Shown one piece after another: positions 15,983 through 24,106 of a stretch of DNA of 61,583 nucleotides; position 1 is the stretch's first letter; each line of letters begins with the position of its first letter. The position numbers and the translations under genes were made by a program. Origin of the DNA: an uncultured Collinsella sp. (GTDB lineage: Bacteria > Actinomycetota > Coriobacteriia > Coriobacteriales > Coriobacteriaceae); assembly GCA_959027945.1 (NCBI GenBank), contig CAUFRO010000008.1, positions 1 through 61,583 on the forward strand. The letters run 5' to 3'. The notes under the pieces were generated by a model, which saw only the letters and a program-made list of their open reading frames with translations, ran no database searches and was not told the origin of the DNA.

Positions 15983-17596
15983 ATGAAGCTCACTATAGAA
16001 TCGATGACCTACGGCGCCGACGGTCTGGCGCACGCCGACAACGGCAAGGCCGTCTTTGTGCAGGGCGCCGTGGCAGGCGACACCGTCGAGGCCGAGGTCG
16101 TACAGGACGGCAAGTCGTTCATGCGCGCCCGCACCACCGAGATTCTGGAGCCAAGTCCCGATCGCATTCAGCCTCCCTGCCCCTTCGTGGGCATCTGCGG
16201 CGGCTGCTCGTGGGGCAATCTCTCACGCACGGCACAGCTCGCCGCCAAGGAGCAAAACCTGCGCTCCACGCTCGAGCGCATCGGCAAGTTCGCTCCTGAG
16301 CAGGTCGATGAGCTGATACAGCCCATCCGCCACACCAAGGACGCCTGGGGCTACCGCAATAAAATCGAACTCGAACCGACCGTCGTCAACGGTCGCGTTC
16401 GCCTTGGCATGTACGGTGTCGACCCCAGCAAAATCGTGACCGTCGATTCGTGCCCGCTGTTCGATAAGCGCTTCCCGAAGGCGCTCAAATCGGTCGTCGG
16501 CGCACTCAACTATCTAAGCGGCAGCCATGACTTGGGGCTCGAACGCGTGGGCATTCGCGCATCGCGCCGCACCAAGGCACTCGAGGTCGCACTCTGGACG
16601 CCCACAGGCTCTTTTCCGCGCTCGCAGGTCTCCCGCGTGCTGGCGGACGCCGCTCATCCCACGAGCATCGTGCGCGTGATGAGCAAGGGCGAAAAGAAGG
16701 CCCGCCGTGTCTCCAAGGTCGAAATGCTCGCCGGAGAGGGCTCATGGACCGAGAATATCGCCGAGGGTCAGATGCGCTTGTCTGCCCCGTCTTTTTTCCA
16801 GGTCAACACCAAGGGTGCCGAGATTTTGATCGAGCTTGTCATGGAAGCGCTCGACCCGCAGGAAGACGAGCTTGCCGTAGACCTGTACTGCGGTGCCGGC
16901 ACCTTTACCCTGCCGCTCGCCCGCCGCTGCGACTTTGTCGCCGCCGTCGAGGCCTACGGCCCCGCCGTGCGCGATCTACGCCGTAACCTAGAGATCAACA
17001 AGCTTGATAACGTCGACGTCATTGGCGGAGACGCGGTGCGCGAGTTCCCCGACCAGGATGCCGACGTCTTGGTGGTCGACCCGCCGCGCGCAGGTCTCGC
17101 CCCCGAGGCGATCGACCTTATCGCCAGCACGAGTGCTCGCGATGTCGCCTACGTGAGCTGCGACCCGGCCACCCTGGCGCGCGATCTCAAACGCTTTGTC
17201 GAAGAAGGCACCTTCTCCCCCGTAAAGATCACGCCAGTCGACCTGTTCCCGCAAACCTTCCACTGCGAGACGGTAGCTATCTTAACCCGAGAAAAATCGG
17301 TCAAGAGTTATGCCTATGTGAACATCTCTCCGTCCGAGCTTGGTATGGGCGGCAAGGTAAAGAAGCCGACGTATAAGCAGATTCAAGAATACGTTCTGAA
17401 GAATCATGGCTTGAAGGTCTCGTCGCTGTACATCGCAAACCTCAAGGACGAGCTTGGCTTGGATAAGCAGTTCTCATACGAAAAGGCGGAAATGTCAGCC
17501 GAGAAGAGACCGAAGTGCCCACCTGAAAAGCGTGAGGCGATTCTGGATGCGTTCCGTCATTTCGGACTTATAGGAGAAGACGAGACGGAGAAGTAG
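15983..17596 (+). CDS. rlmD: 23S rRNA (uracil-C5)-methyltransferase with element-derived tail
   Basis: SAM-dependent RNA methyltransferase of 537 aa, of the RlmD/RumA/TrmA family, acting on 23S rRNA. An N-terminal TRAM domain is followed by the iron-sulfur Cys cluster (CPFVGICGGCSWG plus CPLF). The Rossmann domain follows (DLYCGAGTFTLPLA, VVDPPRAGL) with the catalytic Cys in YVSCDPATLARD. The host-type part ends at residue 428 in FHC. From Glu429, at the GAGACGGT attL, the last 109 residues come from the integrated element. They include a helical module (KPTYKQIQEYVLKNHGLKVS, then a conserved-looking CPPEKREAILDAFRHFGLI). The rebuilt native protein would be 437 aa, ending ETVVHLRRN. The ATG at 15983 begins the TRAM domain. 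Confidence 0.93.
   Translation: MKLTIESMTYGADGLAHADNGKAVFVQGAVAGDTVEAEVVQDGKSFMRARTTEILEPSPDRIQPPCPFVGICGGCSWGNLSRTAQLAAKEQNLRSTLERIGKFAPEQVDELIQPIRHTKDAWGYRNKIELEPTVVNGRVRLGMYGVDPSKIVTVDSCPLFDKRFPKALKSVVGALNYLSGSHDLGLERVGIRASRRTKALEVALWTPTGSFPRSQVSRVLADAAHPTSIVRVMSKGEKKARRVSKVEMLAGEGSWTENIAEGQMRLSAPSFFQVNTKGAEILIELVMEALDPQEDELAVDLYCGAGTFTLPLARRCDFVAAVEAYGPAVRDLRRNLEINKLDNVDVIGGDAVREFPDQDADVLVVDPPRAGLAPEAIDLIASTSARDVAYVSCDPATLARDLKRFVEEGTFSPVKITPVDLFPQTFHCETVAILTREKSVKSYAYVNISPSELGMGGKVKKPTYKQIQEYVLKNHGLKVSSLYIANLKDELGLDKQFSYEKAEMSAEKRPKCPPEKREAILDAFRHFGLIGEDETEK
17267..17274. other. attL core of the integrated element
   Basis: GAGACGGT lies inside rlmD, starting on a codon boundary (Glu429). 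The same octamer occurs at 30313-30320, also on a codon boundary, at the end of the serine recombinase gene. Large serine recombinases need only a short shared core, so these are the likely crossover sites. Confidence 0.7.
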
Positions 17597-17616
17597 AACA
17601 CTGTTTTTTGCGTTTT

Positions 17617-17683
17617 GAGGCGTTTTAAGCCCGCTGGGGTACTCGTGTACCCCTCGGGCTTTTTTCGTGCCTTAAAACGCCTC
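17617..17683 (+). terminator. terminator nested in a 13-bp inverted repeat
   Basis: The inner hairpin AAGCCCG..GGGGTAC-TCGT-GTACCCC..CGGGCTT is followed by a T run (17660-17665) and ends the hybrid rlmD transcript. Outer perfect 13-bp arms GAGGCGTTTTAAG (17617-17629) and CTTAAAACGCCTC (17671-17683) enclose it. Confidence 0.8.
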
Positions 17684-17839
17684 TGAAGCGGTCTAGGGAT
17701 GTTCGAGCGCCCATGTGCATCTCGCGTCCGCTCGATGCAAGGGTGGCCGCCCTGCGGGCGGCGGTTGGATGTGGGTGGACGTACAGAAGGGATGCGGCAT
17801 GGGTCTCGTTCATTAAAGCGTATTAACGTATAGAAGGTT

Positions 17840-18250
17840 TGTTCCAGTTTTGAAATTCGATTTCATGCTCATTTATGAGGGTTTTTTCCTGAAAAAGTGC
17901 GATTTGTTCCAGTTGTTCCAATTCGAAAAATCGGAGTTGGAACAAGTTTTACCCCTGTTTACCAGGCATTTCTAGTGAATGTTCCATTTGTTCCAATTAT
18001 TCTCAACCTAAAGCGCGCGAGAAAAGAATATAGGAAGGGGTCTATATATGTATGTATATATATAAGACTTGCTGAAAACTGGAACAATTGGAACAAATGA
18101 GCAAAACCGCAGGTAAACACGGAAAAATCCTGTTCCAATTCGAAAAACGGAGTTGGAACGGGATTCAGCGAATCGCGCAAAACCGCAGGTAAACACGGAA
18201 AAATCCTGTTCCAACTTTTTTGGAACAAACTGGAACAAAACTGGAACAGA
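17840..18250. repeat. iteron-like TTCCA/TGGAA field, candidate replication origin
   Basis: About 14 copies of GTTCCA or its complement TGGAAC lie in 410 bp, often as pairs 9-11 bp apart (TTGTTCCAGTTGTTCCAA). A 38-bp direct repeat occurs at 18101-18138 and 18177-18214. A hairpin unit around TTCCAATTCGAAAAA is present twice (17913-17946 and 18130-18163). Upstream of a primase-helicase gene this looks like an iteron origin bound by an element protein. Short open frames across it are repeat artefacts. Confidence 0.55.
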
Positions 18251-18383
18251 CCCCGCAATCCTTGGCGTACGTCTTCTTCCCCCGCCGATGCGTTCGGGGC
18301 GCGGGCAGAAGATTATTTGAGCCTATTTCTGCCCATAAACGAGCGGAAATAGGCTCTGACCTGCGGCGACGGGAAAATTGATA

Positions 18384-18412
18384 TTGCTTTAATTGCCCTA
18401 ATGGCGTATAAT
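18384..18412 (+). promoter_or_regulatory. promoter of the element's early transcript
   Basis: A TTGCTT -35 and a perfect TATAAT -10 (18407-18412) are separated by 17 bp. Transcription would begin near 18419 and run into the leader terminator at 18534-18607, then the HTH, primase and mobilization genes. Confidence 0.6.
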
Positions 18413-18533
18413 GAAATGCATATAGATGAATGGCTCAGCACCCGTCCCGTCCTTGATGCGGGGCTGCTATCGGGAATAGGAGCCGAGCGCTCGGTCGTAT
18501 AGGCCGTGCGTCACGGGCGAAACAACGAACACG

Positions 18534-18607
18534 AAGCTCCCGTGGAAACCGAGATAGACAAGGCTTTGCGCCTCTGTCCCTCTTCGGTTTCCACGGGAGC
18601 TTTTTTT
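18534..18607 (+). terminator. leader terminator before the HTH gene
   Basis: A perfect 19-bp stem (18534-18552 with 18584-18602) ends in seven T residues. It lies between the promoter at 18384-18412 and the first gene at 18647, so it must be read through for expression. A short frame of 17 codons (18426-18479), without an evident ribosome site, lies in the leader. Confidence 0.7.
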
Positions 18608-18646
18608 GTTTCGCGAAAAGGATTTTGAACATGGAGGTGGCTGGTT

Positions 18647-18868
18647 ATGGCTAAAGGAAAGAAGCAGGTAAAAGAGGTAAAGCCCTCTTACATGACGACG
18701 CGCGAGGTGGCGGCGTTCCTCGGTTTGAGCGCGGGGACGCTCTGTGTCTGGCGCTATCAGGGCAAGGGTCCGAGCTACTACAAGGTCGGAAACGCGGTTC
18801 GCTACAAGATTGACGACGTCGAGGCGTGGAAGAACGAGAACGTGAAGCACGTCGAGCTGACGAATTAA
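18647..18868 (+). CDS. helix-turn-helix (excisionase-type) protein
   Basis: Basic protein of 73 aa with a MerR-like HTH_17 domain (MTTREVAAFLGLSAGTLCVWRYQ, then GNAVRYKIDDVEAW). This is the fold of many excisionases and small replication-associated DNA-binding proteins on integrative elements. GGAGGT lies 9 nt before the ATG. It is the first gene of the rightward operon, 12 bp before the primase gene. It may bind the att region or the iteron field; its exact role is inferred. Confidence 0.75.
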   Translation: MAKGKKQVKEVKPSYMTTREVAAFLGLSAGTLCVWRYQGKGPSYYKVGNAVRYKIDDVEAWKNENVKHVELTN

Positions 18869-18880
18869 GGAGGTGAGAAC

Positions 18881-20743
18881 ATGAAGGCAAAAGAAAACCG
18901 CCCCGATGCCTGCACAGCTTCCGGGACGGCCAAATCTATATATAAATATTTTAGCACAGATGCGACTGATATTCAAGATGAAACGGGATGGCTGTTCCTG
19001 CCCGAGGATTGCGTAGATGTGGTCGCCTTCTGCGAAGAGCAGAGCATCGCGTACGACAATCTTCTCGCGTACGCCGCCCTGTCCTACCTTCAGGGCATCG
19101 ACGCCGAGAATCCGCCCTCTCGCAACACGCTCAAGTTCGAGCTTCTGACGCTGACGAACCGCTGCATCGACGCGTACAACTTGGGCAAGCGCGACCCGAA
19201 CGCGGCACCCGGAGCGAAGCATAAGGATGCCTATCCCGACGAGAAGCAGGGCGCTGAGCGCTACAGGCGCCTGTCGGGTCTCCATTTCTTGCAGATTGCC
19301 ATTGTCCTGCGCGAGCTGCATCACGCTATCGGGATACCCTGCAACAGGGCTGACGACGACGGCAACTTCGACATAGGCGTCTATCAGGAGAGCGGTCCGA
19401 ACAAGGGGTGCTATGACACGACCGAAGAGGTCCTGACGCGCCTGATTCGCAGCTACAACATGGCAATCACCACGAAGGGCGTCACCGAGACGGTTGCCAC
19501 CCTTCGCGACATCTGCGAGAAGAAGAGGGCGTGCACGGACAAAGACCTCGTTGCCGTGAACAATGGCATCTATGACTACGGCAACAAGATTCTGATGGGT
19601 TTCGACCCCGAGCTGGTCTTTCTGGCGAAATCCCATATTGATTTCGTCGACCATGCGCCGAATCCCGTCATCCACAACGGCGATGACGGCACCGATTGGG
19701 ACGTCGTCTCTTGGATGGATGAGCTTTCCGACGACCCGGAAATCGTCAAGCTCCTATGGCAAATCATCGGAGCCGTCATCCGCCCGAACGTGAGCTGGAA
19801 CAAGAGCGCATGGTTCTATTCGACGCTGGGCAACAACGGCAAGGGCACGCTGTGCGTGCTGATGCGCAACCTATGCGGGTCGGGCGCTTGGGCATCCATT
19901 CCCCTGAAGAACTTCTCGGAGCCGTTCATGTTGGAGCCTCTGACCCGCGTGTCCGCCGTCATCACCGACGAGAACGACACGGGGACGTTCGTGGACGACG
20001 CGGCGGCGCTCAAGAGCGTCATCACGGGCGACCCCTTCCAGCTGAATCGCAAGTTCAAGGCACCCCGCAACGTGCTGTTTCGCGGGTTCATGATTCAGTG
20101 CGTCAACGAGCTGCCGAAGCTCCGCGACAAGTCCGAATCCATGTACCGCCGCCTGCTGGTGATTCCGTTCGACAAGCGATTCCAGGGATGCGAGCGCAAG
20201 TACATCAAGGACGACTACCTGAACCGTAAGGACGTTCTCGAGTACGTGCTCTACCGCGTGCTCGCCGAGACCGACTATTACGAGCTTGCCGAACCGGATG
20301 CCTGCTCGGCGCTTCTGGATGATTTCCGCGTGGCGAACGACCCCCTGCGCCAGTTCGCCGACGAGATTTTCTATGCGGCGTCTTGGCATCTGCTCCCGTG
20401 CAAGTTCCTGTACGACCTGTACCGCCATTGGTTCCAGCGCAATCAGCCCTCCGGTCGCATGCTCGGCCGAAACGCTTTCTATGAATCAATCGAGGGCCTT
20501 GCCGAGGAATGGGGCTGGCAGTTGCAGGAACGCGTCCGTGTGGACGGGCGTATGGATTTCCCCGAGCCGCTGATTCTCGAATATGACGTGACGGAATGGA
20601 TGAACAAGGCCTATCGCGGCTCCAACACCGACCGTCTGTGCATGCCGGAACTCAAGGACAGCTATCGCGGATACGTGCGTATCTCGACCGCCTTCTTCGA
20701 CGGCGGTTATGACATAGACGATTCAACGATTAAGGAGGAATAG
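18881..20743 (+). CDS. D5/P4-type primase-helicase
   Basis: Replication protein of 620 aa. The C-terminal half is a superfamily 3 helicase of the phage/plasmid primase P4-family type: Walker A GNNGKGTL near residue 316, the Walker B region SAVITDENDTGTFVDDAAALK, GDPFQLNRKFKAP, and the sensor and arginine-finger region FMIQCVNELPKL..SMYRRLLVIPF. The N-terminal half has no primase motif I can name. Its start has an excellent ribosome site (AGGAGGTGA). With the iteron field upstream it suggests the excised element replicates autonomously. Confidence 0.85.
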   Translation: MKAKENRPDACTASGTAKSIYKYFSTDATDIQDETGWLFLPEDCVDVVAFCEEQSIAYDNLLAYAALSYLQGIDAENPPSRNTLKFELLTLTNRCIDAYNLGKRDPNAAPGAKHKDAYPDEKQGAERYRRLSGLHFLQIAIVLRELHHAIGIPCNRADDDGNFDIGVYQESGPNKGCYDTTEEVLTRLIRSYNMAITTKGVTETVATLRDICEKKRACTDKDLVAVNNGIYDYGNKILMGFDPELVFLAKSHIDFVDHAPNPVIHNGDDGTDWDVVSWMDELSDDPEIVKLLWQIIGAVIRPNVSWNKSAWFYSTLGNNGKGTLCVLMRNLCGSGAWASIPLKNFSEPFMLEPLTRVSAVITDENDTGTFVDDAAALKSVITGDPFQLNRKFKAPRNVLFRGFMIQCVNELPKLRDKSESMYRRLLVIPFDKRFQGCERKYIKDDYLNRKDVLEYVLYRVLAETDYYELAEPDACSALLDDFRVANDPLRQFADEIFYAASWHLLPCKFLYDLYRHWFQRNQPSGRMLGRNAFYESIEGLAEEWGWQLQERVRVDGRMDFPEPLILEYDVTEWMNKAYRGSNTDRLCMPELKDSYRGYVRISTAFFDGGYDIDDSTIKEE

Positions 20744-20746
20744 ATT

Positions 20747-21067
20747 ATGGCAACGAAGAGGTTTGATGACGTGGCCGAGAAGGCACGTGCGTTAGAGGCT
20801 CAGGCGAAGAAGCTGCGCCGCGAGGCGCAGGCCGCGAGGACGAAGGCTTACGCCGACGCGCTCGTGGCGGTTTTCCCGGAAGTGAAGGACATGGGTTCGG
20901 CGGAAGAGGTCCTTGATTTCGTCAAGGGGCTGAAGCCGGGCACCGGACACGGAACGCCGGATGCGCGCGCCGCTGGCGCTGCGGATTCCGGTCATTTTCC
21001 GACCGCAGAAGCTGGAGAGTCGTCGGAAGCGCACGGCGGTTTTTCCGGCGCGGCCTACCAAGGGTAG
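20747..21067 (+). CDS. small coiled-coil protein of unknown function
   Basis: Protein of 106 aa. Residues 1-45 are a charged, alanine-rich helix likely to form a coiled coil (EKARALEAQAKKLRREAQAA). The rest is Gly/Ala-rich and looks disordered. It starts 3 bp after the primase stop, with AAGGAGG upstream, so it is in the same operon. Its position before the oriT-like zone and the mob genes is compatible with a relaxosome or replication accessory role, but no family is recognised. Confidence 0.65.
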   Translation: MATKRFDDVAEKARALEAQAKKLRREAQAARTKAYADALVAVFPEVKDMGSAEEVLDFVKGLKPGTGHGTPDARAAGAADSGHFPTAEAGESSEAHGGFSGAAYQG

Positions 21068-21072
21068 CCGTG

Positions 21073-21290
21073 CCGGGTTCCACCGAGGGATTCGGGTTCC
21101 GTGTCGGACAGGGGAAGTCGTTCCCGTGTCCGACACGGACGGGCGAGGCTCGGTGGACAAAAGGCGGGGGTTCGAAGGGGACGGCGCAGCCGCCCCCTCG
21201 CAAGCTGACGGAGTAGGGCAAATTGCGAGAATCGCAATTTGTACGTACGAAGTCAATGCTTGCTCTTTTCCCCTTTGCGCAGAGACGTTG
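21073..21290. other. candidate oriT with two dyads
   Basis: The first dyad is a nested hairpin: outer CCACCGAG..CTCGGTGG (about 21080-21160), inner GTGTCGGACA..TGTCCGACAC with GGGAA/TTCCC. The second is a perfect 10-bp repeat CAAATTGCGA / TCGCAATTTG (21219-21241), followed by GTACGTACGAAGTC and TGCTTGCTC. A dyad next to a nick-like segment directly upstream of mobC and the relaxase gene is the usual oriT layout. The nick position is not known. Confidence 0.5.
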
Positions 21291-21368
21291 TGAGATTAGC
21301 CGAAAACGGCATTTCGGATTGTCCGCCGCAGGCGGGCGTTTCGGATAGCGGCAAAGGAGGTGTTCCGC

Positions 21369-21827
21369 ATGGCGGAAACGTATGAAAAAAGAAGCGGGAA
21401 GGCGACGCGCCAGAAGTACGTGAAAGACCGCCGTGACAAGGTGGTTCAGGTGCGTATGAACGACGCGGAGCTTTCCCTGCTGGACGAGCGGCGCGGGACG
21501 TGCTCGCGTTCCAATTTTCTTCGCGGTGAGCTGTACGCGAGTCGGTACGCGCCGCCCAGCCGCGAGGTGGTTCTGGACGTCCCGGCCCTGGACCGTGTCC
21601 GTGTCGAGCTGAACCGCATCGGCGTCAACATGAATCAGATTGCCCGCGCGCGCAACCGGCGCTTGAGCGGCATGGGAGTGCTCGACGCGGTGCGTGAGGA
21701 AATGAGGACGAAGGACGAGGCGGAAGCGTTCCGCGAGTTCCGCGATTCGGTGGACAAGCTCCGGGCGCAAGTCGATGGACTGTGTGCGGATTTGCAGGCG
21801 TACGTGGAGACGGGAGGTGATGTCTGA
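21369..21827 (+). CDS. mobC: MobC-like relaxosome accessory protein
   Basis: Protein of 152 aa with a basic N-terminal ribbon-helix-helix-like part (VQVRMNDAELSLLDERRG) and the MobC signature RVELNRIGVNMNQIARARN. The C-terminal part is helical. It would bind oriT DNA and help the relaxase. The ATG at 21369 has AAAGGAGGTG at ideal distance; a GTG at 21360 is less likely. Its stop overlaps the start of the relaxase gene (TGATG), which indicates translational coupling. Confidence 0.82.
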   Translation: MAETYEKRSGKATRQKYVKDRRDKVVQVRMNDAELSLLDERRGTCSRSNFLRGELYASRYAPPSREVVLDVPALDRVRVELNRIGVNMNQIARARNRRLSGMGVLDAVREEMRTKDEAEAFREFRDSVDKLRAQVDGLCADLQAYVETGGDV

Positions 21828-23356
21828 TGCCAACGACGCATGTGCAGTCGCTTCCGAACGTGCGCGGGCGCATGTCGTACACCGAGTTCGGCGAGGGAAA
21901 GCGCAGACGCGCTCATCTGGAAAACGGCACGGACCGCATCGCCGCGCAGATGGGTGACGCCGCCTCAAGAGGGGACTTCATTGTCTACTGCGAGGGGCAG
22001 AAGCATCGCCACCCGAACGCGGTCAACGAGGGCTACGAGCTGCGCATCTCATGGGCGACCGACGAGCTTGACCCAAGCAAGGCCGACGACATCCAGCGTG
22101 GCATGGAGTACGCGTACACGCTGTGCCACGAGCTTGCCCCCGACTCCATGTGCTGGGTCACCATGCACGTTGACGGCGAGGGAGGCTGCGTGCATGCGCA
22201 CGCGACCATTGCGAACCACGACGCCCGTACCGGTCAGGTCATCAACAAGGGGGACACGAGCCTCTACGCTCCGCGTGTGAAGGCGGTCAATGATGAGCTG
22301 AGCCGTGAGAATGGTTTCTCGGTGCTCGGGGCGGACAAGGAGATGTCCCTCTGGGAGCAGAAGCGCGAGACGTTCCAGCCGGATTCTTTCGACCGGCGTC
22401 TCGGCGACAGGGTGGCGGATGCCCGCGACCGCTCCAGCACGCTGGACGAGTTCAGGCGCAATCTTGGGCTGAGAGGCGTGACGCTGAAGGAGACCACGAA
22501 GACCGACAGGAAGACCGGCGAGGTCACGACGGGATGGTCCTACAAGGCTGTGGACGAGCGGGGACCGAAGCGCCGCACCCGCAAGCGCCGTGCCTCCAAC
22601 CTCGCCGACGACCTGACCCGCGAGGGCATCGAGGCGTACTTCGAGGCGAAGCAGCGCGAGCTTGAGGTACCCGAGCAGGACGCCCCGGCACCGGAAGTCA
22701 TTCCCGACGTGCCCGAGACGGCAGAGCCGGCAGAACAGCCCTCTAAGGATTTCGCTCTCGACGTGTACGACCTCGACCGGGCGTACGTGTCGGAGATGGC
22801 GTCCGACCTTCAGAAGGCGCACATCCACCGCTCACGCGAGGAGGGCAAGCCCTTCATGGACGAGCGCTACGAGGCGCTCGTGGAGGCGCGCAACCACCCG
22901 GACGAGCAGCTGGCGAAGCTGCGCGAGGACGTGGACGCCGCAAGGCGCGAGTTTTATGCCTCCAAGGAGGCACGCGACACCCTGCAACACCCGTGCCCGG
23001 GGCTTCTGGCCGGCATGCACGTGTTCGCCAAGGCGGGGCGCGACGCCAAGGACCCCGTGTCCCGCATGATGGCCGACATGACCGCCATGATGCTGCGCAT
23101 GATGATTCAGGAGGCGCTCGACGAGGAGGCCCGCAGGCAGCGCGAGGAGGCGGAGAGGCGCGTGTACGAATCCCGCAAGAACATGTGGGACGCCGAGAAG
23201 CGCCTCAAGGCAGCAGAGAAGGCGCTGTCCAACGAGGACGAGCGCGAGAAGCGTCTGAAGAGCGAGCGCATGCAGCGCCGTGTCAAGGAGGCCGAGCAGC
23301 GTGCGCCCGTGAGGACGCCGAGGTCGGCGGACAAGGACACGCAGTTCGGCGAGTAG
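21827..23356 (+). CDS. mobA: MobA/VirD2-like relaxase
   Basis: Relaxase of 509 aa that would nick oriT and pilot the strand during mobilization. The metal-binding histidine triad is visible as His114 in MHVDGEGG and His123/His125 in CVHAHATIAN. N-terminal Tyr residues are candidates for the nucleophile (YTEFGEG, IVYCEGQ). After about residue 260 the protein is charged and helical, with a long coiled-coil-like C-terminus (EEARRQREEAERRVYESRK). No helicase or primase domain is fused. It needs a conjugative machinery supplied by another element. Confidence 0.88.
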   Translation: MPTTHVQSLPNVRGRMSYTEFGEGKRRRAHLENGTDRIAAQMGDAASRGDFIVYCEGQKHRHPNAVNEGYELRISWATDELDPSKADDIQRGMEYAYTLCHELAPDSMCWVTMHVDGEGGCVHAHATIANHDARTGQVINKGDTSLYAPRVKAVNDELSRENGFSVLGADKEMSLWEQKRETFQPDSFDRRLGDRVADARDRSSTLDEFRRNLGLRGVTLKETTKTDRKTGEVTTGWSYKAVDERGPKRRTRKRRASNLADDLTREGIEAYFEAKQRELEVPEQDAPAPEVIPDVPETAEPAEQPSKDFALDVYDLDRAYVSEMASDLQKAHIHRSREEGKPFMDERYEALVEARNHPDEQLAKLREDVDAARREFYASKEARDTLQHPCPGLLAGMHVFAKAGRDAKDPVSRMMADMTAMMLRMMIQEALDEEARRQREEAERRVYESRKNMWDAEKRLKAAEKALSNEDEREKRLKSERMQRRVKEAEQRAPVRTPRSADKDTQFGE

Positions 23357-23395
23357 CCGAAAAGATAAGGGAGCAGCGTCAAGCTGCTCCCTTTC

Positions 23396-23674
23396 TCAAT
23401 GGATTTCAGGTACTGGCACGTAGTCCCAGCTGGTCCCGAAGTGCGTGATTCCCCACACGTACAGGTCAAGCTCCTCGTCGTGGAACACCGGCTCGTCGGT
23501 GTGCTCCATGATAAACGACGGGTCCTGCACGATGTACCACTGGAAAATCTCCTCCCACGGTGCCCAGTCCCCGCTCACGGGTTCGAGCGGGCGGCTGGCA
23601 ATCTCGTTTGCGAGCACCATCCCGCCACACGTCTCGGCGAGGTCGGCGTAGGTCTTGATGCCGTAGTCACTCAT
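23396..23674 (-). CDS. unknown acidic protein
   Basis: Acidic protein of 92 aa with many aromatic residues (WAPWEEIFQWYIVQD, LYVWGITHFGTSWDYVPV). It has no signal peptide or membrane segment. It overlaps the upstream minus-strand gene by 8 bp, so they are translated together. The C-terminal YVWGITHFGTSWDYV looks like a compact fold reminiscent of small accessory proteins on mobile elements, but I do not recognise the family. Position after mobA on the opposite strand marks it as accessory cargo. Confidence 0.65.
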   Translation of the reverse strand: MSDYGIKTYADLAETCGGMVLANEIASRPLEPVSGDWAPWEEIFQWYIVQDPSFIMEHTDEPVFHDEELDLYVWGITHFGTSWDYVPVPEIH

Positions 23675-24020
23675 CGCTCTCCTCCTCCGCTTCCCGCTCC
23701 TCGATTCGCTTGAGGTATTCCGCCACGCAGTAGCGCATGGTGCGCAGGGCCTCGCAGTTGATGCTCTCCGCGAGGATGTCCCCGTCGAGGACGACCTCGC
23801 CCAGCGCGTTCACGAACCGCCACTCCATCACGTTGTCGATGCGCTTGAGCACGTCCTTCAGGGTGCCGCTGTCGCGCATGGGGGCGTTGCCGTCCACCTT
23901 CGACATGCGCTCAAGCTCCTTGGCCTTCGCCGAGCAGATGCGGGCGGTGCGCCTGAGCACCTGCGCCCTCCACATGGCCTCCTCCTGGGGGCTGCTGGGT
24001 TCAAGACGCTCCTTGTCCAT
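23667..24020 (-). CDS. unknown helical protein
   Basis: Protein of 117 aa, highly charged and mainly helical (RRTARICSAKAKELERMSKV, CVAEYLKRIEEREAEEESDE). AAGGAGGT lies 5 nt before the ATG. It is the first gene of a two-gene minus-strand unit whose second gene overlaps it by 8 bp. No conserved domain is recognised. An antidefence or DNA-mimic role for the pair would be speculation. Confidence 0.65.
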   Translation of the reverse strand: MDKERLEPSSPQEEAMWRAQVLRRTARICSAKAKELERMSKVDGNAPMRDSGTLKDVLKRIDNVMEWRFVNALGEVVLDGDILAESINCEALRTMRYCVAEYLKRIEEREAEEESDE

Positions 24021-24106
24021 CGTGTACCTCCTTATCTTCGTTTCAGAGGCACCCGACGCCGCAGGCGTCTTTCACGCATGCCCATCCAAAGCCCGGCGAA
24101 AGACCT

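Noticed and set aside
17582..17588. Second GAGACGG near the end of rlmD as alternative attL
   Set aside because: Only 7 bases match and RlmD ending there would keep the extra tail as native; the tail is of a type linked to inserted elements, and 17267 has the 8-base match right at the end of the normal RlmD domain.
17897..18258. Small frames across the iteron field on both strands
   Set aside because: Their translations simply repeat the DNA repeat units (LFQFCSSLFQ-like); no ribosome sites fit.
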